Positions 1-8,767 of a stretch of 50,564 nucleotides of DNA are shown here, piece after piece. The translations under genes were made by a program, and so were the position numbers. The notes under the pieces were generated by a model. It was not told where the DNA came from, made no database searches, and saw nothing but the letters and a program-made list of their open reading frames with translations. The DNA comes from an uncultured Oscillospiraceae bacterium (lineage in GTDB: Bacteria > Bacillota > Clostridia > Oscillospirales > Acutalibacteraceae): the NCBI GenBank assembly GCA_902492455.1, contig CABULH010000024.1:1-50564 (forward strand). The letters run 5' to 3'. Each line of letters begins with the position of its first letter. The stretch's first letter is position 1.

Positions 1-373
<373 letters not shown>

Positions 374-589
374 TTTTATCAAAACAGCCTTCCGGCTGCC
401 TCAATCATTCTTAGATCGCTCTTTCAAGCTCTCTTTTTACGCTTAGCGTATTCTTTCGCTTTGACTTCCGTCATCGCCTTTTTTCATTAACGGGTTTCTC
501 TCTCACGTTGTTTAATTTTCAAGGTCCCAATCCAAATCATTTTATAAAGAATAACTTGGGCCACTGCGAGATTTCCAAAGTGGACATTT

Positions 590-618
590 AGTATAACACA
601 GTATCAACACTATGTCAA
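590..618 (-). promoter_or_regulatory. rRNA operon promoter P2
   Basis: On the minus strand TTGACA (613-618) and TATACT (590-595) are separated by exactly 17 nt. This near-consensus sigma-A promoter sits about 210 nt upstream of the 16S 5' end. The leader between it and the gene (374-589) contains no ORF and includes a CTTGAAAATTAAACAACG stretch typical of Firmicute 16S leaders. Confidence 0.85.
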
Positions 619-653
619 TACCTTTTGTCGCTGTGTCTCGCGACAGCTTTATT

Positions 654-682
654 AGAATACCACGTTGAGATTCGTCTGTCAA
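654..682 (-). promoter_or_regulatory. rRNA operon promoter P1
   Basis: A second minus-strand sigma-A promoter, TTGACA (677-682), 17-nt spacer, TATTCT (654-659), lies 64 bp upstream of P2. Tandem promoters ahead of 16S are usual for rRNA operons. Confidence 0.8.
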
Positions 683-1149
683 TGGTTTTTTAAAAATAAA
701 TTGAAATAATTTCGCCAGTCTTCGACAGCAACCGTTATGCTACACCACGAACGATTCCGTCAAAGTGAAATAATAAAATGTTATTATTTTATTTAGTAAT
801 CTTCTATTATATGTTTATACCTTTTTACTGACGCCTGCGTGGGCAGCTTCTTCAATAACTGCCCACACAGGCGCCGCAACTGTGGAGTTGACGATCAGGG
901 GTACTTGCGGTTATAATACCTTTGTTCCGTTCTCCAAATCTGGCGCCTCTCTGCCGCAGTTGATCATTGTCGACGTCTTCTACAGGGCTGATCTGGATAG
1001 TGCGTAAAACGGCGACATTCAGCTTATCCTACGTTTTTTGTTGCCGACGAGGGGGGGCGCGGCTGTCGGATAAACCGGATTAAAGCATTAACCTGGAATG
1101 GTGCGTTTTTCGCCATATGCACAGGAGTAGGTCAACATAACGGAGCTGC
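683..1149. other. Region without a recognisable gene
   Basis: The stretch is AT-rich near 690-830 and GC-richer after that. No ORF with a ribosome binding site and a recognisable product is visible on either strand. The only clear structure is the hairpin at 833-872. The rightmost part may be decayed upstream sequence of the neighbouring pseudogene. Confidence 0.5.
833..872. repeat. Strong inverted repeat / hairpin
   Basis: Arms GCCTGCGTGGGCAG (833-846) and CTGCCCACACAGGC (859-872) pair over 14 bp with one G-T wobble around a 12-nt loop. No T-run follows on either strand, so it is not a standard intrinsic terminator. Confidence 0.7.
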
Positions 1150-2050
1150 TCCTGCGTTATACTGAAAGCCAAAGGTCTGGTTCTTTCCGCTGCCCTGACC
1201 TTGTCTCTGACGGCATGCTCCTGCCAAACCGTATCCTCCGCCGATGCTTCATCCTCATCCGCCAATTCCTCCATGGGTTTTGATCCCGCCGACCGGGTGG
1301 TGAGGGCGGACTGCGATATTTTCAGCGGCGGCAAAATGCCGGGCGGCACCGTGGTGGATTATCTCTGGAAAACCGTGTGGGGCGGTCAAACCCAGTGGGA
1401 ATGTCTGGGACAGCTGCGAGACAACGGCATGAACTGGGTACAGGTAGGCGTATTGAGGAAATCCGACGAACAGCTGGCGAATACGCCTTTTGAAGAATGG
1501 GGCATTCTGAAGGTCGATGGCTGCGGCTGGTCCACGCTGGAATACGCGGAGGCCATTCTCCGGGACGCTCAGGAAAAAGGGCTGCAGAAGGATCTCTTCT
1601 TTTTTCTCAGCGATCAGGACGCCTCCGGTGCCAAGCAGCCTGCTTCCCCTGAATGACAGGGCCTTACGGTAGAGGAAACCTGCGCCAAACTGACCGAATA
1701 CTGCTATAAAACGGCGAAATATTTTTAGGACAAAGGTCTGTCCATTGATCTCCATGATCTAAGCAAAAAGTTTATTTTCAGCGAGTTTGTATATCCCAAC
1801 GCTTCCTATTTCGGTCTCAGCGGCGCAATGGATATCGGCTATCCTTTTACCATTGAGGGGCGGCGGACTGGGTAGAAGATTTTCTGGAATATGTGATGAA
1901 TACCCCGGAGGTCTCCGGCCGTATCTATTTTTATCTCGAATATTATCTCATCATGCACAGCCAGGAATTCGATTCTCTCAACTATTCCAGCCTGTTCACC
2001 AATACGCTGATCTCAACGCGGCGCTGAAAAAATATAACCAATATAAATAA
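1150..2050 (+). pseudogene. Decayed secreted glycosidase, GH53-like
   Basis: Reading from about 1159 gives a lipoprotein-type signal ending in LTACSC, but no start codon or ribosome binding site precedes it, so the start seems lost. The body (NGMNWVQVGVL, a TIM-barrel-like stretch, SDQDASGAKQPASPE) resembles arabinogalactan endo-1,4-galactanase (GH53) type barrels. An in-frame TGA at about 1654 probably replaces Trp, because the frame continues with QGLTVEETCAKL. A TAG follows near 1726. Later pieces (WVEDFLEYVMNTPEVSG, RIYFYLEYY, and ADLNAALKKYNQYK before the stop at 2050) lie in shifted frames. This is a multiply disrupted gene. The family assignment is moderate. Confidence 0.65.
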
Positions 2051-2071
2051 CGGAAAGGATTGATCAACAGC

Positions 2072-2663
<592 letters not shown>

Positions 2664-2671
<8 letters not shown>

Positions 2672-3206
2672 GGCGGATTTTCTCCTCCTGTATGCTCTGC
2701 TGGATGATCTCACCCCGCTGGCCGGAGATTGCGGAACCGTCTGCGGCGCCTCTTGCTGCGGCGAGTGTATTCCCGCTGGTTCGGAAGGACGTCCCAGTGG
2801 AATGCGTTTATTCCCTGGGGAGGCGGCAGTGCTGGAGGGGGAGCCAGGATTCACCGTACTACCCAACGACAGCGGCGGCCTTCTGGTTTGCGGCGGACAA
2901 TGCAGCCGATCCAGACGGCCGCTGGCCTGCCGTTTCTTTCCTCTTTATCCCTATCTCAGCGAGGAAGGAAGAGTGCGGGCTGTTTACGACCCACGGGCAT
3001 GGCGGGTCTGTCCTCTGGTCCGGGAACATATCCACATACCGTTGGAATCGGCTTTTGTGCGGGGGGTAAGGCATGTGGGACGGCTGCTGGCGGAGGACTC
3101 GGACTGCCAGGCGGAACTGCGGCGGCAGGCACAGGAGATCGATGAGATCAATCGCTTCCTGCGTCTTGACGAGGCACGTTCCCCCATCTGCAGAAAATCA
3201 CCTTGA
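2664..3206 (+). CDS. Cysteine-cluster protein of unknown function
   Basis: The 180-residue protein starts at ATG 2664, inside the end of the upstream cyclophilin gene. The N-terminal half has a Cys-rich cluster (CGTVCGASCCGECIPAG). A second group follows (CGGQCSRSRRPLACRFFPLYPY), and one more Cys lies in WRVCPLVREH. The spacing suggests a metal- or iron-sulphur-binding module like the YkgJ-type cysteine-cluster proteins annotated in many Clostridia, but I do not know its function. There are no signal peptide or membrane segments. The C-terminal third is helical and charged. Its position between two cyclophilins may be operonic rather than functional. Confidence 0.75.
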
Positions 3207-3243
3207 ACCATACATCTAACAGAAAAGGACAGGGATTATTGGC

Positions 3244-4098
3244 ATGAAGAAAAGGACCTTACGCTTCACCGCCGCTGCAGCAGCTCTGCTGTTGGGAATA
3301 GCGGGATTGGGAGGATGCGGTGGCGGCCGCTCTGAAGTAACTACGGTTTATCAGGATAAGGATTACGGCTTTCAGCTGGATCAGCCCGCGGCCGGCGACA
3401 CCGTCGCCATTATGCACACCAGTATGGGGGATATCTCCATCCGTTTCTTTCCAGAAGCGGCGCCCAAGGCGGTGGAAAATTTCACCGATCTGGCTAAGCA
3501 GGGCTATTATGACGGGCTGACCTTTCACCGGGTTATCGCGGATTTCATGATCCAGGGCGGTGATCCTGAAGGAACCGGCCGGGGTGGCGAGAGCAAGTGG
3601 GGAAAATCCTTTGAGGACGAATTCGATCAGAAGCTGATGAACCTCCGCGGCTCCCTGGCTATGGCCAATTCCGGCAAAAACACCAACGGCAGCCAGTTTT
3701 TTATCAACCAGGGCGGCCCTACCGGCAGCACAGCGGCAGATTTGAAAAAAACTTACGAGAAAAACCACGAGCAATTCGCCGAAACAAAAAAACAGTTTAA
3801 ACAGCAGTATTCCTCCCAGTATCCCAACTGGGAACAGCTATTTAATCAGTATTACAGCGATGCGCCCATCCCTGACATGGTGCCCGGCAAGGTCTGGGAT
3901 TTGTATGCGCAGTATGGCGGAAATATCCATCTGGACGGCGCCTGGCGCACCAACGGCAAGGGCCATACCGTATTCGGCCAGGTATACGACGGCATGGATG
4001 TGGTGGATGCTATTGCCGGGGTAAAAACCGATGAAGACGGCAAGCCTGATGAAAAGGTTCTTATCAACAGCATTGAAATCAAGGAATACGCCGGGTGA
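3244..4098 (+). CDS. Lipoprotein peptidyl-prolyl isomerase (cyclophilin type)
   Basis: The 284-residue protein begins with a basic N-terminus, a hydrophobic segment and a lipobox (LGGC, Cys about 25), so it should be exported and lipid-anchored on the outer face of the membrane. The catalytic core repeats that of the cytosolic paralogue (FHRVIADFMIQGGDPEGTG, NGSQFFI, HTVFGQVYDGMDVV). Compared with that protein it carries an extra segment of about 60 residues, rich in Lys, Gln and Tyr, between the NGSQFFI strand and the last conserved block. It probably assists folding of exported proteins. A good ribosome binding site is not obvious (AGGACAGGGA upstream), but the start is fixed by the signal peptide. 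Confidence 0.93.
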   Translation: MKKRTLRFTAAAAALLLGIAGLGGCGGGRSEVTTVYQDKDYGFQLDQPAAGDTVAIMHTSMGDISIRFFPEAAPKAVENFTDLAKQGYYDGLTFHRVIADFMIQGGDPEGTGRGGESKWGKSFEDEFDQKLMNLRGSLAMANSGKNTNGSQFFINQGGPTGSTAADLKKTYEKNHEQFAETKKQFKQQYSSQYPNWEQLFNQYYSDAPIPDMVPGKVWDLYAQYGGNIHLDGAWRTNGKGHTVFGQVYDGMDVVDAIAGVKTDEDGKPDEKVLINSIEIKEYAG

Positions 4099-4113
4099 TC
4101 CTGGCTGAACACC

Positions 4114-4155
4114 AAAAGAACGCCCCCTCTGTCAGTGCAGAGGGGACGTTCTTTT
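4114..4155. terminator. Bidirectional intrinsic terminator
   Basis: Arms AAAAGAACG and CGTTCTTTT flank a CCCCTCTG/CAGAGGGG stem with a 6-nt loop. A-run and T-run sit on both sides, so it can stop both the cyclophilin operon (+) and the converging rhamnosidase gene (-). Confidence 0.9.
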
Positions 4156-4175
4156 CAACTTGGTTTATCATTTAT

Positions 4176-6416
4176 TTAGCCTGCGGTAATCGCATAGCTC
4201 CCTGAGCACAGCGGCTTCACCGCCAGCCTATCTTCCGCAAAAAGATAGCCCTGGGGCAGATAAATTCGGCCGTACAAGCCTTCCGGCGCTTGGACATTCA
4301 ACCGAATACCCTCCTCCGTCCGTTCCCAGCGCACGGCGATTTTGCCCTCCGGCGCCTCGTGCCATCCCTCAGCAAAAGTCAGCTGCTCCACAAAGGAAGG
4401 CCGGATATCCGCCTCCGCACCTCTGCGGCGGGGATTATAGCAGATACCCGCCAGATGGCGGATAAACCAGTGGCTGATATCCCCCCAGAAATGATGGTTC
4501 AGAGAGAAACGCTCATCCTGCAGGAACTGCTCCCGCAAGGTGGTGGCGCCATGGCTGAGCCATTCGCCGTAAGAGGGATAGTCCGGGCGGGCGATCATCT
4601 TATAAGCCAGATCACTGCAGCCGTAATCGGCCAGCACATGGAAGATCACCCGGCCTCCCAGCACACCCACGTCCATATGATCGTCATATTCGTGAACGAA
4701 CTCCAACAACCGGCGGAAGGCCTCCGGCTTCTCTCCTTCGTCAAACAGGGAGTAGAAAATCGCCATAGCCTGGGAAGTCTGGCAGCGGCCCAGGGCGGTC
4801 ATGGTGGAGAGATCCAGCAGCCGCTCCCGGCCCGCTTGGCGCAGCCGATGATAAATACCCATCGCAAACGCCTTCTGCTCGGCCATGTCCAGTTCCCCAA
4901 ATATGTAGGCTGCCTTCTCACAGATATCCATAGACAGCACCGTATCGGTAAATTCCAGCGGGGATTTGTAGTGATCGGCAAAACGACCTACAGGACACCA
5001 GTCTCCCAATCCCCAGCAGATCAGTCCGTCCTCCCGAATGCGGGTGGTGAGATAATCCAGATACCGCAGGATGGCATGGGCGTTTTCCTTCAGGATCGCC
5101 TTGTCGTGGCGGTACAGATAAGTCATGTAAGGTGCGTAAACCAGGATATTGTCCCAAGCCGGACCGTTGCCCCAGGCGAAGCCCCAGCCGCCGGTGGGCA
5201 CAACGCCCGGCAGGGAACCGTCGTCCGCCTGCGCCTTACGGATGTTCCGCAGCCACTCGTGGTAATTTTTATCCGGCTCCAGATTCAGCAGGGTGTGTTC
5301 GGTGGAAAGGGAGGCATCAGCGGTCCAGCCGTTTTTCTCCCGCTGGGGACAATCGGTGGGGAAATGATGAAAGTTGGTAAGGGTGGAGCGGCGGACCATA
5401 GCCTGCAAGGCGTTGATTGTCTCATCGGAGCAGGAAAAGCCGCCCCGTTCCCGCAGCCGGGTATGGAACACCACATAAGTCAGCAAGCTTTTATCCGCTT
5501 GTTCCGGCTTCAGCCCCTTTACCAGCACATACTGGAAGCCATGATAGGTGAACGTGGGGGTGTAGCTTTCCACACCCTCTCCTTTGCAGATGTAAATGTC
5601 CTTCTGGACATAGTCGTTTTCATCAAAGGAGATGCTCCGGCGGTCCAGCTTGCCCTCCTTGATGCTTTCTGCATGGTAGAGGGAGATGATCTGCCCCGCT
5701 TCGCCCTGAATAGTGAGGCGGCACACGCCTGCGGCATCTTCCCCGAAATCATACAGATAGCCGTCCTCGAAGGGAATCACCGACACCGGTTGGATTTCCC
5801 TGGCAACGGTAATCGGCTCGATACGGGAGAGCACCGCCTCGCCCCGGGGCAGGGGCGCTTTCTTGGCGAAGGCCCAGCCGCTGTCGTCAAAACCCGGTTC
5901 GCACCACCCGGGGATCTCCCGCCGGGCGTCATAATATTCTCCGTTGCGGTAGTCGTCGCCGTATATAGGTGAAGGTGCAGTGCGGAAGGTCTCGTCGCTT
6001 TCCAAGGACAAGGTTTCCCCGTCAGAAAAATCCACATCCAACCGCAGCGCCATCTCCGGTGCGCCCCGGAACCGGGCCTTATCGAAATCCCAAGTATAGC
6101 CGCCGGGATTGTTCTGGAAGCCATTGCCCAGGCAGATGCCCAGAACATTTTCTCCCTCCCGTAGATAGGGCAGCAGATCATAATCGTCATAATACAGCAG
6201 ATCATCGGGATTGCTGATATAAGGCGCCAGCAGTCCTTTAGTGATCCGGCGGCCGTTGATATACAGCTCATAAAAACCCAGGCCGCAGATCAGCAGTTCC
6301 GCCTTTTCCGGCAGTGTCTTTAAATGAAAACTTTTGCGCAGGTAGGGTGCGGGAACATACTCAGTCAGGGTGGAATACGCGGGTCCGGCATAGATGTAGT
6401 GCATCGGATAATCCAT
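4176..6416 (-). CDS. Alpha-L-rhamnosidase, GH78 family
   Basis: The protein has about 746 residues and no signal peptide, so it probably acts on imported rhamnosides in the cytoplasm. It hydrolyses terminal alpha-L-rhamnose. Beta-sandwich modules occupy the first 300 or so residues (FYELYINGRRI, YDFGEDAAG). The (alpha/alpha)6 barrel follows, with the family block TDCPQREKNGWTADA holding the acidic catalytic residues and GATTLREQF holding the probable second Glu. The usual Trp before that Glu is Arg here. The C-terminal beta domain ends near the stop. The start is ATG 6416, with GGGGGAG 5 nt upstream. The gene is monocistronic, divergent from the GntR operon. Confidence 0.92.
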   Translation of the reverse strand: MDYPMHYIYAGPAYSTLTEYVPAPYLRKSFHLKTLPEKAELLICGLGFYELYINGRRITKGLLAPYISNPDDLLYYDDYDLLPYLREGENVLGICLGNGFQNNPGGYTWDFDKARFRGAPEMALRLDVDFSDGETLSLESDETFRTAPSPIYGDDYRNGEYYDARREIPGWCEPGFDDSGWAFAKKAPLPRGEAVLSRIEPITVAREIQPVSVIPFEDGYLYDFGEDAAGVCRLTIQGEAGQIISLYHAESIKEGKLDRRSISFDENDYVQKDIYICKGEGVESYTPTFTYHGFQYVLVKGLKPEQADKSLLTYVVFHTRLRERGGFSCSDETINALQAMVRRSTLTNFHHFPTDCPQREKNGWTADASLSTEHTLLNLEPDKNYHEWLRNIRKAQADDGSLPGVVPTGGWGFAWGNGPAWDNILVYAPYMTYLYRHDKAILKENAHAILRYLDYLTTRIREDGLICWGLGDWCPVGRFADHYKSPLEFTDTVLSMDICEKAAYIFGELDMAEQKAFAMGIYHRLRQAGRERLLDLSTMTALGRCQTSQAMAIFYSLFDEGEKPEAFRRLLEFVHEYDDHMDVGVLGGRVIFHVLADYGCSDLAYKMIARPDYPSYGEWLSHGATTLREQFLQDERFSLNHHFWGDISHWFIRHLAGICYNPRRRGAEADIRPSFVEQLTFAEGWHEAPEGKIAVRWERTEEGIRLNVQAPEGLYGRIYLPQGYLFAEDRLAVKPLCSGSYAITAG

Positions 6417-6452
6417 TATTTCTCCCCCTAAATTGCTTAATATGGTGCTTTG

Positions 6453-6481
6453 ATTATACTGCAAGATGCTCTGTTTGCCAA
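6453..6481 (-). promoter_or_regulatory. Promoter of the rhamnosidase gene
   Basis: Minus-strand TTGGCA (6476-6481), 17-nt spacer, TATAAT (6453-6458), about 37 nt upstream of the start codon. Confidence 0.75.
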
Positions 6482-6604
6482 GAGATAAATGTGAAAAGAT
6501 GCCTCTGCCAATTGCCGTCCCCCTTCAAGCTATAAATTTTCTCCATTATAACATCTCCAACAATCTTGTAAAGTGTTTCAGAAACATTTCTTTAAGATTT
6601 CTCC

Positions 6605-6633
6605 TTGACAACTCAGAATATTGTATATATACT
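6605..6633 (+). promoter_or_regulatory. Promoter of the GntR-ABC operon
   Basis: TTGACA (6605-6610), 17-nt spacer, TATACT (6628-6633) is close to consensus. The -10 element lies inside the palindromic operator, so bound regulator should block it. Confidence 0.88.
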
Positions 6634-6646
6634 ATATATACAATAT
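6618..6646. promoter_or_regulatory. Palindromic operator, probable GntR (YtrA-type) autoregulatory site
   Basis: Two 14-bp arms (ATATTGTATATATA and its exact complement) flank a single central C. The site overlaps the spacer and -10 of the promoter and precedes a GntR-family gene by about 20 nt. YtrA-type regulators are known to repress their own ABC operons. Binding here is inferred from position and symmetry. Confidence 0.75.
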
Positions 6647-6666
6647 GAACAGATGGAGGTGAACCG

Positions 6667-7041
6667 ATGCATATCATCATTCGTAATACGGGAGACGTCC
6701 CGATTTACGAGCAGATTGTAACGCAGATCAAAAGCGCCATCGTGGCCGGGGAACTGTCAGAGGGAGAAGCGCTGCCCTCCATGCGGCTGCTCGCCAAGGA
6801 GCTGCGCATCAGTTTGATCACCACCAAACGCGCTTATGAAGAGCTGGAACGGGACGGTTTTATCGTCACCATGACCGGAAGGGGAAGCTTTGTCGCGGCG
6901 AAAAACCTGGAACTTCTGCGGGAAGAAAAGCGCAAGCAGGTGGAAGCGCTGCTGGCTCAGGCGGCACAGGCCGCCCGCACGGTGGGAATTCCAGAGGAAG
7001 AGCTTTGCGAACTGATCCGTTTATTATACAAGGACGAATGA
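6667..7041 (+). CDS. GntR-family transcriptional regulator, YtrA-like
   Basis: The 124-residue protein has an N-terminal winged helix-turn-helix (about residues 10-75: PIYEQIVTQIKSAIVAGEL, ALPSMRLLAKELRISLITT, then GRGSFVA). A short helical tail (about 85-120) replaces the large effector domain of other GntR classes. That architecture defines the YtrA subfamily, which usually represses adjacent ABC transporters and responds to cell-wall-active compounds. GGAGGTG lies 6-7 nt before the ATG. It is first in a three-gene operon and probably binds the palindrome overlapping its own promoter. Confidence 0.9.
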   Translation: MHIIIRNTGDVPIYEQIVTQIKSAIVAGELSEGEALPSMRLLAKELRISLITTKRAYEELERDGFIVTMTGRGSFVAAKNLELLREEKRKQVEALLAQAAQAARTVGIPEEELCELIRLLYKDE

Positions 7042-7084
7042 GGCTGAACAACATCTTTTCAATACAAAGAGAGGTTCGACGGAT

Positions 7085-7951
7085 ATGGACGCTATTTTGG
7101 AAATAAAGGGACTGAAGAAAGACTATGCGGACTTTCAGCTGTCCGATCTGAATTTGTCCATTGCCCCCGGCACCATCACCGGACTGGTGGGGGCCAACGG
7201 CGCGGGCAAAAGCACCACCATAAAATTGATTCTGAATCTGATTCACCGGGATGCAGGCAGCATCCGCATTTTCGGCATGGATAATCTGGAGCAGGAAACC
7301 GCCGTCAAAGAGCGTATCGGCGTGGTGTTTGACGAACCCTGCTTTCACGATATCCTGACCCCTGCGCAGATCAGCGGCTATATAGGCGGCTTGTATCCCC
7401 GCTGGGATGCCGGACGCTTCCAGCACTATCTGAAGGATTTTGGCCTGCCGGATAAAAAAACGATCAAGGACTTTTCCCGGGGCATGAAGATGAAGCTCTC
7501 CATCGCTGTGGCTATGAGTCATGGCGCGGAGCTGCTGATACTGGACGAACCAACCAGCGGCCTGGATCCGCTGGTCCGGGATGAAATTCTGGATATGTTT
7601 CTGGAATTCCTTCAAGACGAAAAACACGCCATTCTGCTTTCCTCCCATATCACCAGCGATCTGGACAAAATCGCGGACACCATAGCCCTGCTGGATCACG
7701 GTCGTCTGCTGTTCCACGAAGAGAAGGATGAACTGCGGGACAAATATGCTTTGGTAAAGGGCAGCCGGGAACAGTTGGCGGCGCTGGAGGGACGGCTGGT
7801 CGGGCTGCGGGAAAACCGTTTTGGATTTGAGGGCCTATGCCGCAGAGAGGATGTCCGGCAGCTGCCTGATCTGGCCGCCGACCGCCCCACTATCGAAGAA
7901 ATCATGCTGTTTTTTACCAAGGGCAAAATCAAAGCCCGGCGGGATTCCTGA
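7085..7951 (+). CDS. ABC transporter ATP-binding protein
   Basis: The 288-residue protein is the ATPase of an ABC-2 type exporter. It has Walker A GANGAGKST (residues 36-44), a signature motif in modified form (FSRGMKMKLS), Walker B LLILDEPTSGLD and the switch His (LLSSHITSD). The last 70 or so residues resemble the tail of drug/bacteriocin-exporter ATPases. It lies between the GntR regulator and its membrane partner, so it probably forms an inducible efflux or immunity transporter. The substrate cannot be read from sequence. Confidence 0.93.
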   Translation: MDAILEIKGLKKDYADFQLSDLNLSIAPGTITGLVGANGAGKSTTIKLILNLIHRDAGSIRIFGMDNLEQETAVKERIGVVFDEPCFHDILTPAQISGYIGGLYPRWDAGRFQHYLKDFGLPDKKTIKDFSRGMKMKLSIAVAMSHGAELLILDEPTSGLDPLVRDEILDMFLEFLQDEKHAILLSSHITSDLDKIADTIALLDHGRLLFHEEKDELRDKYALVKGSREQLAALEGRLVGLRENRFGFEGLCRREDVRQLPDLAADRPTIEEIMLFFTKGKIKARRDS

Positions 7952-7963
7952 GGAGGAATGGAT

Positions 7964-8611
7964 ATGAAAGGCTTATTTATCAAAGACTGGCGGCTGATGG
8001 GCCGTCAGCTGAAGATCATGCTGGTGTTTGTGCTGGCCTTTGTGGGAATGTTCTCTTTCACCATGGAGGATAACGCGGCACTATCGGGATTCTACGCGGT
8101 CTTTTTTACCATGCTGTCCATCAATTGCTTCGCCTATGATGAAGCCTGTCATTTTGATAAACTGGCAGCCGCCTCACCCATTCCGAAAAAGCAGCTGGTG
8201 CTCAGCCGTTATCTAGCCGCCTTGTCGGTGGGCGCTCTGGGCGTTGTGGTGATCGCCGTGGTGCATGGCGCCTGCCAGCTTTTTCAAAAAACGCCTCGTG
8301 AGGAGATTTTCGCTTCCCTCCTGGTTATCGCTTCCTGCTTTGGAGCAAGCGTACTCTTTATTTCTGTTCTCTTCCCGATCTTTTATAAATTCGGCGTCAA
8401 CAAGAGCCGTTTGATCATGATTCTGGCCTTTGCTATTCCGGGCGGTCTGATCGGAGCCGGAGCGGTCATTCTGCAAAAAGCCAATATCACCCTGACCTTC
8501 TCCCCGGTTTTTCTGCGTTCTCTCCCCTTTTTGTTAATCGCCATCATTTTTCTGGGACTGTGGCTCTCCATTTCCATCTCCACCCGGATTCTGGAAAACA
8601 AAGAATACTGA
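7964..8611 (+). CDS. ABC-2 type transporter permease
   Basis: The protein has about 215 residues and roughly six membrane segments (two near 20-60, then about 85, 115, 150 and 185). It resembles ABC-2 permeases paired with YtrA-regulated ATPases. ATG 7964 is chosen over ATG 7958 because GAGGAGG ends right at 7958 and is properly spaced from 7964. The start lies 12 nt after the ATPase stop, so the two should be co-translated. A charged loop following the second membrane pair (DEACHFDKLAAASPIPKKQL) is typical of ABC-2 permeases that handle peptides or drugs. Confidence 0.87.
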   Translation: MKGLFIKDWRLMGRQLKIMLVFVLAFVGMFSFTMEDNAALSGFYAVFFTMLSINCFAYDEACHFDKLAAASPIPKKQLVLSRYLAALSVGALGVVVIAVVHGACQLFQKTPREEIFASLLVIASCFGASVLFISVLFPIFYKFGVNKSRLIMILAFAIPGGLIGAGAVILQKANITLTFSPVFLRSLPFLLIAIIFLGLWLSISISTRILENKEY

Positions 8612-8650
8612 GTCGAAGAAAACGCCGCTCATTCTCATCGCATCAGCTTC

Positions 8651-8682
8651 AGGCCCTGCCTTTCTAAACGAAGGCAGGGCCT
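8651..8682 (+). terminator. Hairpin at the end of the GntR-ABC operon
   Basis: AGGCCCTGCCTT and AAGGCAGGGCCT form a perfect 12-bp stem with an 8-nt loop. The following GTCATATTGTCC is only weakly T-rich, so termination strength is uncertain. Confidence 0.65.
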
Positions 8683-8767
8683 GTCATATTGTCCACCTCT
8701 TCGGAATATAGATGAACAGACGACCGGACAATGGTTCCGGCTTGTAAATTCCGAAGGAGTGGTCTGG

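Noticed and set aside
4290..5972. A 560-codon open frame on the plus strand opposite the rhamnosidase
   Set aside because: It mirrors the GH78 gene in the complementary strand, lacks a ribosome binding site and known motifs, and is explained by GC-rich codon bias.
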